DNA from: Alviniconcha marisindica
Taxonomy: Eukaryota; Mollusca; Gastropoda; Provannidae
Reading direction: 5' to 3'
DNA: 64,000 nucleotides
NCBI GenBank assembly: GCA_018857735.1
Contig: JABMCL010002018.1
Coordinates: forward strand, 903,501 to 967,500
In this document: in pieces, positions 1 through 14,500 of the stretch
Layout: each line of letters starts with the position of its first letter
Position numbering within the stretch: position 1 is the stretch's first letter
Notes under the pieces: model-generated
Seen by the model: only the letters and a program-made list of their open reading frames with translations
Databases searched by the model: none
What the model was told of the DNA's origin: nothing
Position numbers and translations under genes: made by a program

Positions 1-534
1 GCTATGGCAGCAAGGAGGAACTGGAGAAGACAGCTACAGTCACCTTGCAGACTGGACTCTCAGTGTAGCAGCGATTGAGAAGAAGATTAAAACTGACACA
101 GAAGCATACCATTTCTCCTTGTTTTATATCAGGTTTAAATAACTACGTATATGTTTACATGTGTACAGTTGGGAACACACTTGCAAGGCATAGGACAGTT
201 TCACAAGTATGGCAACAACAAAGCAAACAAACCTAATGAATGAAAAAGACAAACAATAGCCAAGGAGCAAGCCTCATGCACGAAAAAACAAACAAAAACA
301 TGAACTTAACAGCGTAGACAAAACACTGCAGAAACTCACAAATCAAAAATGACCGATTCCATTCCTTTCAAGGACACCAACAGTTGATGGAGCCAGAACC
401 ACTATCTTGTCAAGGTGGTCACTGTATGTTCAATGTTGTGACAGTAACCTGTATAGAGTCACTGAAAAAATCAAAGCTAAGACTTTCACAAACAGGTTCT
501 TGGGCATGGGCTTTGAATTGATGATGATGATGTA
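1..534. other. No gene seen
   Basis: AT-rich non-coding DNA with stops in all frames. I see no splice-flanked coding segment, RNA gene or tandem array. It lies downstream of the ZFAT 3' end. Confidence 0.6.
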
Positions 535-882
535 CAGCTTCATGTCCTCGGATGTCGGTTGACATATTAGGGACAAACTGTGACCAATGCCTAAGCATGG
601 TTCAATGTTGCTTTACGTCCACAGAAACCATAAGGCTCATTAGGACAGTGGCCCCAGGATGGCCACCTCGACTTTCACATGGCTCCTGAACTCTGAATTC
701 TGGTGATGATGATGATGAAGTAGAGCTTCATGTCCTCGGATGTGGGTTGACATATTAGGGACAAATTGTGACCAGTGCTGAAGCACGTTTCAATATAGCT
801 TTACATCCACAGAAACCGTAAGGCTTGTTAGGACGGAAATCCCAGGACGGCCAGCTTGACTTTCACACAGCTCCAGAGCTCT
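535..882 (-). repeat. Two tandem copies of short element B
   Basis: Two copies of a roughly 160-bp element, about 535-694 and 722-882. Each starts TTCATGTCCTCGGATG and runs through CATATTAGGGACA and TTTACGTCCACAGAAACC to GGCTCCTGAACTC or CAGCTCCAGAGCTC. Both are preceded by GATGATGATGATG, so they form a head-to-tail dimer. The same element recurs near 49.3, 50.0, 52.1, 54.4-55.1, 57.6 and 61.8 kb. It has no ORF and behaves like a SINE-type retroposon with a shared 3' tail. Confidence 0.8.
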
Positions 883-942
883 GGGCTTTGACCTCTCTGG
901 CCTCCTCCATTTATTACACCATGTCATCTGTTCACAAAACCC

Positions 943-1294
943 TGTGACCCCTTCACGCATTATTCTACACAAAGCTAATGACAAGGTGACAGGAACACAG
1001 GGACAAAGACCCTGTGACCCCTTCACGCATTATTCTACACAAAGCTAATGACAAGGTGACAGGAACACAGGGACAAAGACCCTGTGACCCCTTCACGCAT
1101 TATTCTACACAAAGCTAATGACAAGGTGACAGGAACACAGGGACAAAGACCCTGTGACCCCTTCACGCATTATTCTACACAAAGCTAATGACAAGGTGAC
1201 AGGAACACAGGGACAAAGACCCTGTGACCCCTTCACGCATTATTCTACACAAAGCTAATGACAAGGTGACAGGAACACAGGGACAAAGACCCTG
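943..1294. repeat. 70-bp tandem repeat, 5 copies
   Basis: Five almost identical 70-bp units; CTTCACGCAT recurs at 951, 1021, 1091, 1161 and 1231. The near identity indicates recent expansion or ongoing homogenisation. Short ORFs across it are by-products of the repeat. Confidence 0.95.
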
Positions 1295-4200
1295 ACACTG
1301 AAGTCCAGATATATTGCATGCATGTTGGTGACACATGTTGATGACCGTGACGCATACCAGGACACCTTAGTTGACAACATGTAAGTCACACAAAATTTGA
1401 TGGCACGCAGCGGTGACATGCAAGCTGATGACAAACCATGACAATGATACAACCTGAGCTGGTGCAGACAGGTTGCAATCAGCAAATACAGCCCTGAACA
1501 AGTTACTTTCAATCGAAGTAGAAAGTAATTGGCAACTGATTCTTGAAGAAACAAACAGTAATTTAGTAATCAGACTGTCAATGATTTTAAAACAAACAAA
1601 AGGTGGGGTGGGGGGAGGGATAAATATTACCTGCATAAACAATCCTTGACATGTTCATGCACCAAGAGACTAGATGAAGTGACTGGAAGCCATGATGACT
1701 GGAAAATTATCTAAGGTGTTTGAAAACGAATGAAACTGATCTATGACGTTTAAAACATGATACACAAAATAATGCTTGTTCAAGCTTTCAATATAAAAAC
1801 ATTTGCAGGACAATACAGCCCACAGAAGCTTTCATCATGACAATTAATCAGCTAATGTTTTGGGCCCGAATGTATGAAGAGCAAATAAAGGTGAATAGCC
1901 CCATATCCTGATTTGTTAAAGAGCCCATTAAGTCTGGCTCTCCTTCCACATGTATGAGTAATCAATAGGTTCAAAATTTATTTTTTAGATCAGAAAAGTC
2001 CCATGCTTTATGAACAAGGCAGTGCAAGTAACATCAAAAATGTGATTGCACACAGAATGACAACAGCCATTGCAAGTTCAAAGAACAATAGTTGACTCTG
2101 ACTGTAGCAGATGTTAGTGACCCAATGACCCTTTCCCATTCGAGATTTAACATCAAAAACCTGATTGGACACAGTATGACAACAGCCACGTCAATTTCAA
2201 AGAGCGATCGTCAACTTTGTAGCAGATGTTAGCGACCCAGTGACCCTTTCCCATTCGAGATTTTCCTGCCCCTCTTTTTGTCATCTGTGTTGACTATGTC
2301 TTGATGCATGAATGCAGTTTGCTTGAATAATTTGTGGTCTCCAATGGTACAGGGGATGGTGCTGGTTCTTACAAGTGTTCATTTTCTCCTCAATAGTAGC
2401 CTCTGTCGGTAATGGCAGCATCCAGCACCCATTTTTATATAACGTTTAGGATGCTTAAACACAGAAAAGTGTCTATACTTTTTAACATGTTTAGGCTGGC
2501 TGGATAGCCTGGTTTACTCTCCACAAATGCCAGTTTGTTCAATGTCTTTACTGTTTAGAAAATAAATGCAATCAAAGGGGCTATTTGTTGTTCATACATA
2601 TGGGCCCTGGACAGTGCTTACACATATGCTTGTGAGTGTGTGTGTGTGTGTTGGGGGGTGGGGGGAGAGGGACTTGCGATTTAATCCTCTCCCGGCTGTA
2701 AGTTGTCTTCTAGTCTGATGGAAAATGGGACTTTTATTTTTTTTATTTTTTTTATCAACTTGGATGTAGGAGAAAATATATATATATTTTTTTTTAAAGT
2801 CAGATTTGTCTACTTCTGGCTGCACATGTAAAAGAGCTTAAGGCAGTTGGAAACTGAAGGAGACAGTGCCTTGGTAAAATGGCAGATCACTGCTGTCCCT
2901 ACCACAATACTACAAGAAAACACTAAAATTATTCTATCCATGCTTGCAGGCCTGGGTGTGCTGCTCTTGTAACAGCTGACCCAAATTTTGTGCAAGGCAA
3001 AAAAACAAAAAACAAAAAACCCAGACATGAAGGCAAACAAATCGACACTTGGTCAAATAAGAGAGAAAGTAACGCCAGCAGAACAGGCACATGCAACACA
3101 TACGCACAAATATTTATGATACACACACAGTTGCCGTCATTCAAGGGGTTGCCCCTGAAGTTGTTCAGGATTAGATGGTGATCTTTTTTCCCCTTAATTG
3201 TGCTTACTTGGATTTTCGTACATTGTGTGTATGTGGATGCTATAACAAACGCAGAAATGCTCCAAGACTGTACTCCTGCATTGAGACGCTTCATAAATGC
3301 TGAAAATTACTTCAACAGCATGCTGCCTTTTCTTCTCCAAAGCACCACACAACACATACCTCTCTGCACAGAAATCAATTGGTTTGAGGATTTTTTTTGT
3401 CCCTGGCACCACAGTGTCTGTCGGTAGTCTTTGCTGGCTACTCAAGAATGACAGCATTGCTGTTTGGGTGAGTTGTCAGTACTATTTACAGTGGACGAGT
3501 GATTTATGATTCCTATGTTACGAACACTAGAGACCGAAGCTGTGGCCCCGGCATCCCTTGCCGTCACGTGTTACACTGATGACGCCTCTTTCTGCGCATG
3601 CAGGTCATGCTCCCTGCTGCATGCACATGGACGGAAACTTCATTCCAGACATTTTAATCTGCTTACGTTCCCCATTTTTTTTGCGCTAGATTTTAGTCAG
3701 CTAAGAGCACTCTGTTGCCAGCCTTACCCCCACTCCACCCCAGTCTGAGTTCCAATTATTCTTTTAGCTGCATGCGTTGCATCTAACCACCAATTACAAA
3801 CAGTCTTTTTCTGAAATAAACATTGGCCGAGCAAAAATTGCACTCATCCAAACTGCACTTAAACGGCAGAGCCTGTACAGATCTCCAAACTCAAATCAGT
3901 ATATATATATATATATGTGACTTGAATGACGGGTGAATCATGCAACAAATGCTGTGAACACAGTAGTGCTAACTAATGTATCAGTACAGTTACACGGTCT
4001 GGTGACTTACAAACACAGCCTGCTTCTGGCTACACTGTGTGAGAAAGCAGTGTGAGAGGGAGGGAGGTGGCGGGTGGGGTGGGGTGGGGGTGGGGGTGGG
4101 GGGGTGGGGGGTTACTACCATACGTCAACACAGGAGGAGGGTGTGTGAGGTTACAGTTAAACAACAGAAGACTTTAAACGCAAGAATGGCCACCACAGTG

Positions 4201-4837
4201 CAGGTGAGAACAAGCCAAAAACATGTGTGACGCTTGTTCCAATAAGGTTCGTGAGACTAATGCAACTCAACTCCGGTGTGATTATCACTATCAGACAGCT
4301 GTTGTTGATATAATACTCTTTCTTTGCGAAAACATGTTCTGTACAGTGTAAAGAATGAATGAATGCAGCATTACTGCCAGACTGAAGCCATGGATTAGAC
4401 AGTTACCAGTTGGACAGAACAATTTTTGTTCGTAAAGCAATGTACCATGAAGTGTGGTCAAAGGGCGGGGGGAGGGGGGGGGGGGGGGAGGGAGTGTGTT
4501 TGTGGGTGGGGGTGTGGGGGTCCGGTCATCTCATCATCAACAGCGCTGTGCTATTTGAGAAAAAAAAGGGACGTTTTTTGCCAGTACAGTTACAACCAGG
4601 TTCAGTGTTCCACATAGGTTCCGGTTCCATTTTTTATCTAGATAATAAAATAAGCACATACATGTATTTGCATAAATTGTTTTTTCTCAAAAACTCAACA
4701 TGCTAAAATATATATATTTAAAAAAAAGTTGACTCATTTTCCATCAAGATTCACTGCCATTATACCTAACCTGGATCCACAGATGCTACAGTCACATGAA
4801 CAGACTGTGTTTCCACAGAAATGGCCCAATTCCTCAG
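1295..4837. other. Probable ZFAT 3' UTR and downstream DNA
   Basis: No coding exon seen. On the minus strand AATAAA signals (TTTATT on plus) occur around 2733-2750 and 1978, so the ZFAT 3' UTR could end near 2.7 kb or 1.97 kb; the sequence alone does not decide. G-rich runs lie at about 4068-4110 and 4468-4520, and a (TG)n tract near 2634-2651. Confidence 0.4.
2018..2264. repeat. Direct duplication of about 120 bp
   Basis: Two diverged copies, about 2018-2145 and 2146-2264, both ending in CCCTTTCCCATTCGAGATT and both containing GTAGCAGATGTTAG. They are adjacent and in the same orientation. No coding content. Confidence 0.85.
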
Positions 4838-7800
4838 TTACTCTGTCACAAACTCCACAGACTCTGTGGCATCAACAGTCTGTATCTCCATGGGAACGCC
4901 TTCCATGGAAGGGTCAGCATTGGGGTCGTCGTCAGGGGCAATGTATTGGATGATGTACTGTCCGGCATTCTCGATGCCTTGGTCGTCATTGGTAACGAGG
5001 ACCTGGTGGCCGTCGTGCTGCTGGACGATGATGGTCTCTGGGTTGACGGTCATCAGCTGACCATCCTCTGACATCACCTTGATCTCCTGCTGGCCAAATG
5101 CTCCCTGTGAAAAAGAGAAGGGTGAGACTTTGGGTGTGCAATCAAATCCCAGCAATGTCCTGAACACAGACCCCTGTTATTAAGGCAGCCAGAGTCTTAT
5201 CTATGAAGGCTGAGTGGAATTGGAAGCACAATTCACACTCTGCTACTTCTCTGCCACTGCAAGCAAAACAGTTTATCGAGAATTCCATTTGAGCTAAATG
5301 TAGGTTTAGTCCAAGCAAAAACAACAACAACATAAAACCCCAACCCCCAAAACCCAAACAAAAAAGCCACTTTCCACCAACCTGATTCTGCATGTTGATG
5401 ATTTGCTGGAGCAGGGTGACAGCCGAAGCGGTTTTCTCATCCAGGTTTGCACTGCTCACTGCCAAAAAGCACAGACAAACAGAGACAGGCCGTCACACCA
5501 GCAGCACAAATTATGCATGACCAGCCATGACCGGTAAAATATGGTTGCAGAAATATGCTCTGCTCTTGTTTTGAACCCCGGGAGGTGGGCTGGTGGTATA
5601 TGCAGGGAAAAGCATACAGGCACAGCACACGTTTCATCCTTGTCTGAGGGCCTGACCTGATGTACATTTCAGATTTCCTGCTAAACTGAAAACAAGGTGA
5701 GACATGTGAGGGTGAGCCTGTACAAGCCTCTCCTCCAAACTGAAAACAAGGTGAGACAGGTAAGGATGAACCTGTACAAAACTACTCCAAGCTGAAAACA
5801 AGGTGAGACAGGTAAGGATGAGACTGTACAAGCCTCTCTTCCAAACTGAAAACAAGGTGAGACAGGTAAGGATGAACCTGCACAAAACTACTCCAAGCTG
5901 AAAACAAGGTGAGACAGGTAAGGATGAGCCTGTACAAGCCTCTACACCAAACTGAAAACAAGGTGAAACAGGTAAGGATGAGACTGTACAAGCCTCTCCT
6001 CCAAACTGAAAACAAGGTGAGACAGGTAAGGATGAGCCTGTACAAGCCTCTCCTCCAAACTGAAAACAAGGTGAGACAGGTAAGGATGAGACTGTACAAG
6101 CCTCTCCTACAAACTGAAAACAAGGTGAGACAGGTAAGGATGAGCCTGTACAAGCCTCTCCTACAAGCTGAAAACAAGGTGAGACAGGTAAGGATGAGCC
6201 TGTACAAGCCTCTACACCAAACTGAAAACAAGGTGAAACAGGTAAGGATGAGACTGTACAAGCCTCTCCTCCAAACTGAAAACAAGGTGAGACAGGTAAG
6301 GATGAGCCTGTACAAGCCTCTCCTCCAAACTGAAAACAAGGTGAGACAGGTAAGGATGAGCCTGTACAAGCCTCTCCTCCAAACTGAAAACAAGGTGAGA
6401 CAGGTAAGGAGACCTGACAGCACTCTGTTTACAAGCCTCTCCTCCAAACTGAAAACAAGGTGAGACAGGTAAGGATGAGCCTGTACAAGCCTCTCCTCCA
6501 AACTGAAAACAAGGTGAGACAGGTAAGGATGAGCCTGTGCAAGCCTCTCCTCCAAACTGAAAACAAGGTGAGACAGGTAAGGATGAGACTGTACAAGCCT
6601 CTCCTCCAAACTAAAAAAAAGCAGCTGCTTTTGCTGGGATGCAGTGTATCACAGCAGACCACAGCCTCTGTTACTATGCTTCTTACTGCCTTGGTTTGGG
6701 ATGTGTCACGACACACCGACACCACAATGCTGGGTTGGGATGCAGTGTATCACAGCAGACCACGGCCTCTGTTACTATGCTTCTTGCCGCCTTGGTTTGG
6801 GATGTGTCACGACACACCGACACCACAATGCTGGGTTGGGATGCAGTGTATCACAGCAGACCACAGCCTCTGTTACTATGCTTCTTACCGCCTTGGTTTG
6901 GGATGTGTCACGACACACCGACACCACAATGCTGGGTTGGGATGCAGTGTATCACAGCAGACCACAGCCTCTGTTACTATGCTTCTTACCGCCTTGGTTT
7001 GGGATGTGTCACGACACACCGACACCACAATGCTGGGTTGGGATGCAGTGTATCACAGCAGACCACGGCCTCTGTTACTATGCTTCTTGCCGCCTTGGTT
7101 TGGGATGTGTCACGACACACCGACACCACACTGCTGGGTTGCAGTGTATCACAGCAGACCACAGCCTCTGTTACTATGCTTCTTCCACCTTGGTTTGGGA
7201 TGTGTCACGACACACCGACACCACACTGCTGGGTTGCAGTGTATCACAGCAGACCACGGCCTCTGTTACTATGCTTCTTGCCGCCTTGGTTTGGGATGTG
7301 TCACGACACACCGACACCACACTGCTGGGTTGCAGTGTATCACAGCGGACCACGGCCTCTGTTACTATGCTTCTTACCGCTGGCTTGGGCTGTGTCGTGA
7401 CATACTGACATCACACTGCTGGGATGCAGTGTATCACACCACACCAGACCATGACCTCTGTTACTATGCTTCTTACGCCTTGGCTTGGGATGTGTCACAA
7501 TACACCAACACCACAATGCTGGGTTGCAGTGTATCACACCAGACTACGGCCTCTGTTACTATGCTTCTTGCTGCCTTGGCCTGGGATGTGTCATGACACA
7601 CCGACACCACATTGCTGGGTTGTAGTGTATCACAGCAGACCACGGCCTCTGTTACTATGCTTCTTGCTGCCTTGGCCTGGGATGTGTCATGACACACCGA
7701 CACCACATTGCTGGGTTGTAGTGTATCACAGCAGACCACGGCCTCTGTTACTATGCTTCTTGCTGCCTTGGCCTGGGATGTGTCATGACACATTGACACC

Positions 7801-10461
7801 ACATTGCTGGGTTGTAGTGTATCACACCAGACCATGACCTCCATTACTATGCTTCTTACGCCTTGGCTTGGGATGTGTCACAACACGCTGTCACCACAGC
7901 TACATTGAAATGATACGTGCCGGACTGTTATGTGGGGACTATCTTCAACCATGGTAAGCTCCTTGTGTAGCAGCATCCATGCACCAGAAATGGAGATAAA
8001 GCCTACAGAAACATTTTCTGGCTGCCCATGTCAAAGAGGTAAAAAAAAAAAAAAAGCCATCCATGCAGATTCACACTCCAGAAATGGAGATAAAGTCTAC
8101 AGAATTTTTTTTGGCTGCCCAAGTCACAAGGTGATCAATAAAAAAAAAGGGGCCACACACACAAATCTACCACCCTGTGGCATGCATCTGTCAATGTACA
8201 CTGCATACACTGGGTGACCCCCAAACTCCAAGTACTGGTTTACGACATCCTTCTTTCAATCACTGCCGTATACAGTTATGCCATAGGTCCCAGAAAACTG
8301 TCAGCTAATAAGCAGTTTTTCATTGGTGCTCAAACAGTAGAAAATTTGTTACAAACAACTCAAATTATATCAAATATTTGTTTTATAACTTTGTTTTTAG
8401 CCACACATGTTTACACCAGCTCAAATAAATCAAAATTGTTTGAATTGAGACGGAACTCTTTTTTTTTTACCTGGGGTGGATGCGTCTCAAGTTTACATGC
8501 GTGCTTGGGCGCTAGGTTGCTTCCACAGTCTTACCCGTACCCAAACCTTTCGGAGGGTGCTGACCGCATCGGTGAACAGCTGCGCAGAGATAAAGAGTGC
8601 CCCTTCAATGGCATAACTAAATCTGGCAGAGTTTGGAGGGAGGTGCCGGAAAGTGATGCTCGGAGTGTGGGTGACCCCTACAGTGTTCAGCCAAGAAGGC
8701 TACAACAACAACAACAACCACAACAACAACTTTGCTTCTTATGGCTGTCTCTAGATCTACCTGTCTCTGTGACAGCAGGAGCCAGGGCTGAGGAGGGTTC
8801 CACGATCTCCGCCGTTTCTGACACGGGCGTCTCTTCCGCACACTGGACCACCTGCACCAAAAACAAAACCAAGTCAAGTACTTCTTTATTCCAAAGGAAA
8901 ATGTGGGTGCAACACATGAATGACAAACAAACAAAGAAACAATATCTACATGTATAAACGATTCACAGGTTAAGAGTGTGCAGTAGCATAAAAGACATGT
9001 TTTGACAGGATGCACACTTTCCTGTACTGTTTCTGTTCGGTCTCTAGAGATCCAATGTGTATGTAATTTGCAGCTATGACTAACTCAGACAAACACTATG
9101 GCATTATAAATCACCTTCTCTGCAGAGTGACTCACTGTCACAAGCTAACACGCCTAGGAGTCAGTGTGCTGATTGTAGCATTAATAAGATACAAGCCATG
9201 ACTCTTCTGATTTTCTTTAACAGAAGTTTTACTGAATCATAGAACAATGAGCGTGAATAACAGCAACAAGCACTACATAACAGAAAAAAACAATGATAAT
9301 AATGCACATAAACACAACACCCAAAATTGCTAGCATAATGATCACAACAAAATGTTGCATGTCATCCTTGCATTGTGATAAAGAGGACCAAAGAAAAGAT
9401 GGACAAGGACAAACACACATGAAAGATAACTCACCTCCACTTCAGAAATGTTCTCAATGCCAGGAATGCCCAGGACTTGAACGTGGTGGCGAATCTTCAG
9501 GTGCCTCTTGAGGTCTGACAGGTTGCCAAACAGGTAGTCACAGCTCAGACATTTGTACACCTGTCAGTCAATGAGATAGATACCTGTCAGTGTCATTTTC
9601 ATAGGATACCAAGTAGTCAGTCATTATTCAAACATTTGTACACTTAATGACCTATTGTGAAAAATGATATATATAATATTGTGTTGTTAAACACTTGATC
9701 ATTGCAACTGACTTTTTTTAATCAGTCAGATCCAAACACATAAACAGTTAAAAAGAATCCTAATTTAATATGACAAGACAAAATATGGGCAAAATGTCAG
9801 GGTTAAGCCTGTTCTTAACTGGGCGAATGCTTGTTCGCCGAACATACTTCGGACAGTTTGATGAACTATGATTTGTTTCTTAATTGAACTTTTAGTTCGC
9901 CAAAAATTGGTTCGGACAGTTCGACGAACTTTACTTCGTTCTCAACTGGCTTGTAATGAGATGCAAGCTTCGGCCCGAACTTGCGGCAGACAGCATGATC
10001 GAAAATGTAGGCTAAAGTCAAGTCAATATACTTTAATCATCCCTCACAGGGTAATTCAACTAACTACGATCTCATTCTGGGTCCCCGAGACAAGGCTGTG
10101 CCTCCCACAAGTCAACAAATAAACAAATTCCCTCCAAAGCGAGTGAAAAACCGAGCGAGACCGTCATCCATTTTAATTTTTATTTCTTCTTCATCCACAG
10201 GAGAGTTCTGCTCTCAGCCAATCAGAGGCAATGTTCGTCGAATAGGGCGAATGTTCCCAGAACATGTTGAGCGAAACTTTTTGGACCCCGAATATAGCTT
10301 TGTCGCAGTTCGACGAATACTTCCGATTAGGTTTGCGAAGAAAAGTTCACCCAATTAAGAACCAACTAGGTTTGCCGAATACTTCCAACTAGGTTCGCGA
10401 ACAAACATTCGCCCAATTAAGAACGGGCTTAAGCCCCTTAATTTAGAATGTGGGTTGGACA

Positions 10462-10497
<36 letters not shown>

Positions 10498-11503
10498 GCC
10501 AACCCACAGACCTGTTGGTCAGTGGTGACATTGCTGGCAGAGTTGGAGAGGCCCTGAAGTTCTGGGGAGTACTGGAGACCCTTGTGGGCTCGGGCGTAGT
10601 GGATCTTCATGTAGCCAGCTGTGTTGGCCGAGTAGTCGCAGTGCTGGCACACGAAGCGCTTCAGCACCTCGTGGGTCTCCATGTGCCGCTTGAGGTGGCT
10701 GCGCTGCTGCGCTTCATAGGGGCACCTGGGAAGGGTAAAGCATCACTGCTTTGTACAAAGTATTACAGCGGTGCTGCATCGCTGCTTTGTACAAAGGATT
10801 ACAGTGGTGCTGCATCACTGCTTTGTACAAAGGATTACAGTGGTGGTGCATCACTGGTGCTGCATCACTGCTTTGTACAAAGGATTACAGTGGTGTTGCG
10901 TCACTGCTTTGTACAAAGGATTACAGTGGTGGTGCATTGCTGCTTTGTACAAAGGATTACAGTGGTGGTGCATCACTGCTTTGTACAAAGGATTACAGTG
11001 GTGCTGCATCACTGCTTTGGACAAAGGATTACAATGGTGCTGCATCACTGCTTTGTACGAAGGATTACAGTGGTGCTGCATCACTGCTTTGTACGAAGGA
11101 TTACAGTGGTGCTGCATCACTGCTTTGTACAAAGGATTACAGTGGTGCTGCATCGCTGCTTTGTACAAAGGATTACAGTGGTGCTGCATCGCTGCTTTGT
11201 ACAAAGGATTACAGTGATGCTGCATGGCTGAGCTTCAGGATAAAGGATTACAGTGACGGTGCATCGCTGAGCTTCAGGATAAAGGATTACAGTGACGGTG
11301 CATTGTTGAGCTTCTGAGTTTTAGGATAAGGGATTATAATGATCTGCATTGAGTTTTTTAGAATAAAGGATTATAATAATGTTGTATCGCTGAGTTTTAG
11401 GATAAAGGGTTATAATGATGCTGCACTGCTGAATTTCACTGGGGCATGTGGGAAGGGTAAAACAGAAGAACTTTGTACAAAAGATCATGACACTGACACA
11501 GAC

Positions 11504-11589
<86 letters not shown>

Positions 11590-14500
11590 GCTACTAACTT
11601 GTCACACTTGAAGAGATTTCCAGTCTTGTGTGAGCGGACATGCCATCGCAAAGCTGTCTTGGACTTGTAGGCCTTGCCACACTCCTGGCAGGCAAATGGC
11701 TACAGCAAACACAGAGAGAAAACAAAACACCAGCTGTCAACCTCCCCAACAGGCTAGGCACTGGAAAACGAAGGGCAGTAAAGCGACGGCTCAAAACTAA
11801 ACCCTAACGAAGCTGCACCGGGCGTGGTCCAAACCGAAAGACTGCACGCTGGAGGAGGGTGGCAAGCAAATGGGTCCGACACACACACAAACGACACACC
11901 GGCACCCACCTTGTGGGACGAGTGTCTGAGCATGTGCGCCTGCAGGTTGTTCTTGGAGCGGCAGGCATAGGAGCAGAGCGAGCACTTGAAGGGCTTCACC
12001 CCCTCGTGGATCCAGATGTGCTTCTGCAGCTCCGAGTTGGCACGAATGAACACTCGCTCGCAGTACGGGCACTTGTAGGAACGTCGGCCTGGGAACAAAG
12101 AGACCGTAAGCGTACACTTCTCCAATATCAGCACCCACTTACTCATCTTGCCCTGCGTTTTGCGCTTGGAGCCAAGACAGCCACATACCCAATACCTTTT
12201 CCATAGCAACAACCACTTACCCATCTTGCCCAGCGTTTTGCGCTTGGATCCAAGACAGCCACATACCCAATACCTTTTCCATAGCAACAACCACTTACCC
12301 ATCTTGCCCAGTGTTTTGTGCTTGGATCCAAGACAGGCACTTACCCAATACCTTTTCCATAGCAACAACAGCTCACTCATCTTGCCCTGAATTGTGTGCT
12401 TATATCCATGACAACAACTTACCCACTCCTTTTTTTCCACAGTAACCACTTACCCATTTTGCCCTGCATTTTGTGCTTGTATCCATGACAATGACTTACT
12501 CAATATTCCCCCCCACCAGCAACCACTTACCCATCTTGCCCTGCATTTTGTGCTTGTATCCATGACAACAACGACTTACCCAATATTTTCCCCCACCAGC
12601 AACCACTTACCCATCTTGCCCTGCATTTTGTGCTTGTATCCAGTCAACTTGTCCAGCTCTTCTTTGGGAAGGTCAGGATGTGAGACAGACATGTGAACAC
12701 GCAGTCGCTTGATGCTAGAGCAACAAAAATAATGTGTGATCACGATGTAGGAGTGATCTGTGTCCACAACACTGTCTGGTGCTGAGGCAATAAAAGTGAC
12801 AAACAGTGTGCACAGAAAAGGTGGGACTGAAGGGAAAAGGATGGAATAATCAACTTTTATCGACGAACAGATGGCGCTAAAGAAAACTGATTTCATTTCA
12901 AGTTTTGTGCGTGCATGCTTGTGCGGGGGCCTGTGTGCATCCTTTGGTCCTCATGCTTATGCCCACCAGGTTTCTGGTTACTACCTACACCTACAACTCG
13001 ACAGCAAGACTGGACTTACTATATACACCTCAAAATTGTCAATGAAACAGCTGGCCTTACTACCTACACCTCAAATAGGTCAATGGAACAGCTGGCCTTA
13101 CTACCTACACCTCAAACATGTAAATAAAACAACCAGCCTTACTAAGTTACTACTATACCTCAAACAAGTCAGTGAAACAGCATTACTAAGATACTACTAC
13201 ACCTCAAACATGTCAATGAAACAGCCGGCCTTACTAAGATACTACTTACACCTCATACATGTCAGTAAAACAGCCGGCCTTACTAAGATACTACTTACAC
13301 CTCATACATGTCAATGAAACAGCCGGCCTTACTAAGATACTACTACACCTCATACATGTCAATGAAACAGCCGGCCTTACTAAGATACTACTTACACCTC
13401 ATACATGTCAATGAAACAGCCGGCCTTACTAAGATACTACTTACACCTCATACATGTCAATGAAACAGCCAGCCTTACTAAGATACTACTACACCTCAAA
13501 CACGTCAATGAAACAGCTGGCCTTACTAAGATACTACTACACCTCAAACACGTCAATGAAACAGCTGGCCTTACTAAGATACTACTACACCTCATACATG
13601 TCAATGAAACAGCCGGCCTTACTAAGATACTACTTACACCTCATACATGTCAGTAAAACAGCAGGCCTTACTAAGATACTACTACACCTCAAACATGTCA
13701 ATGAAACAGCTGGCCTTACTAAGATACTACGACACCTCATACACGTCAATGAAACAGCCGGCCTTACTAAGATACTACTTACACCGCATACATGTCAATG
13801 AAACAGCAGGCCTTACTAAGATACTACTACACCTCAAACATGTCAATGAAACAGCTGGCCTTACTAAGATACTACGACACCTCAAACATGTCCGTGAAAC
13901 AGCCAGCCTTTCTAAGGAACTACCAACATCTCAAACATTTCAAAGGATCAGCTGGCCTGGCTACCCACGTTTCAAACTTGTCCGGGCAGTGGGGACACTG
14001 CAGCCCGTTGATGCCCAGGTGAGATAGCTGGTGGTTCCACAGCTTGGTTCTGCTGGTGGCCACAAAGTCACAGTCTTTGCAAGGGAACTTGACGTTCTCA
14101 TGCTCACGCTCAATGTGGCGGCGAAGGTTTTCTCGGGTGATGGCTCGGAACGCGCAGTCAGAACACCGAAATGGTCGATCACCTGAGAAGAAGCAAGGGG
14201 GAAAGAGAGCGGTGAAAATGTATTTGCAACACCAGTTCATAATCATCTGTGTCAAAGTTTTCTGATACAGTCATGGAAATAATTGTGTAAACATTTATGT
14301 AAGAATGTTTTGAAATACTCTGTGTTAGCGTCCCATTCCCAACATGCACTGCACCTTACAGAGACTAATAGCTGGGTTCATTTATTCATTCATTAGTCAT
14401 GGAACCACCGCCATAATGAACAAAAACACAGACATATATACCCACATTAAAAACATCAGATATGAACTGTACCTGTCAGGTTTCCTTTATTAAAAAACAA

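Noticed and set aside
943..1294. Possible CRISPR-like array (regular repeats)
   Set aside because: Units are directly adjacent 70-bp copies with no unique spacers, in a eukaryotic context.
5655..6608. 54-bp array as another exon-derived minisatellite
   Set aside because: Units contain donor-like GTGAGA and GTAAGG only on plus, antisense to ZFAT, and match neither exon 18 nor exon 19.
5782..6609. 275-codon minus ORF and 184-codon plus ORF
   Set aside because: Both are translations of a 54-bp tandem repeat, open only because the unit is a multiple of three; they lie inside ZFAT intron 18.
6460..7596. 378-codon plus ORF and overlapping ORFs in other frames
   Set aside because: Repeat translation; all three plus frames are long across the same array.
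10455..11231. 258-codon plus ORF
   Set aside because: Covers a CA tract, the antisense of ZFAT exon 16 and a 36-bp minisatellite; no domain.
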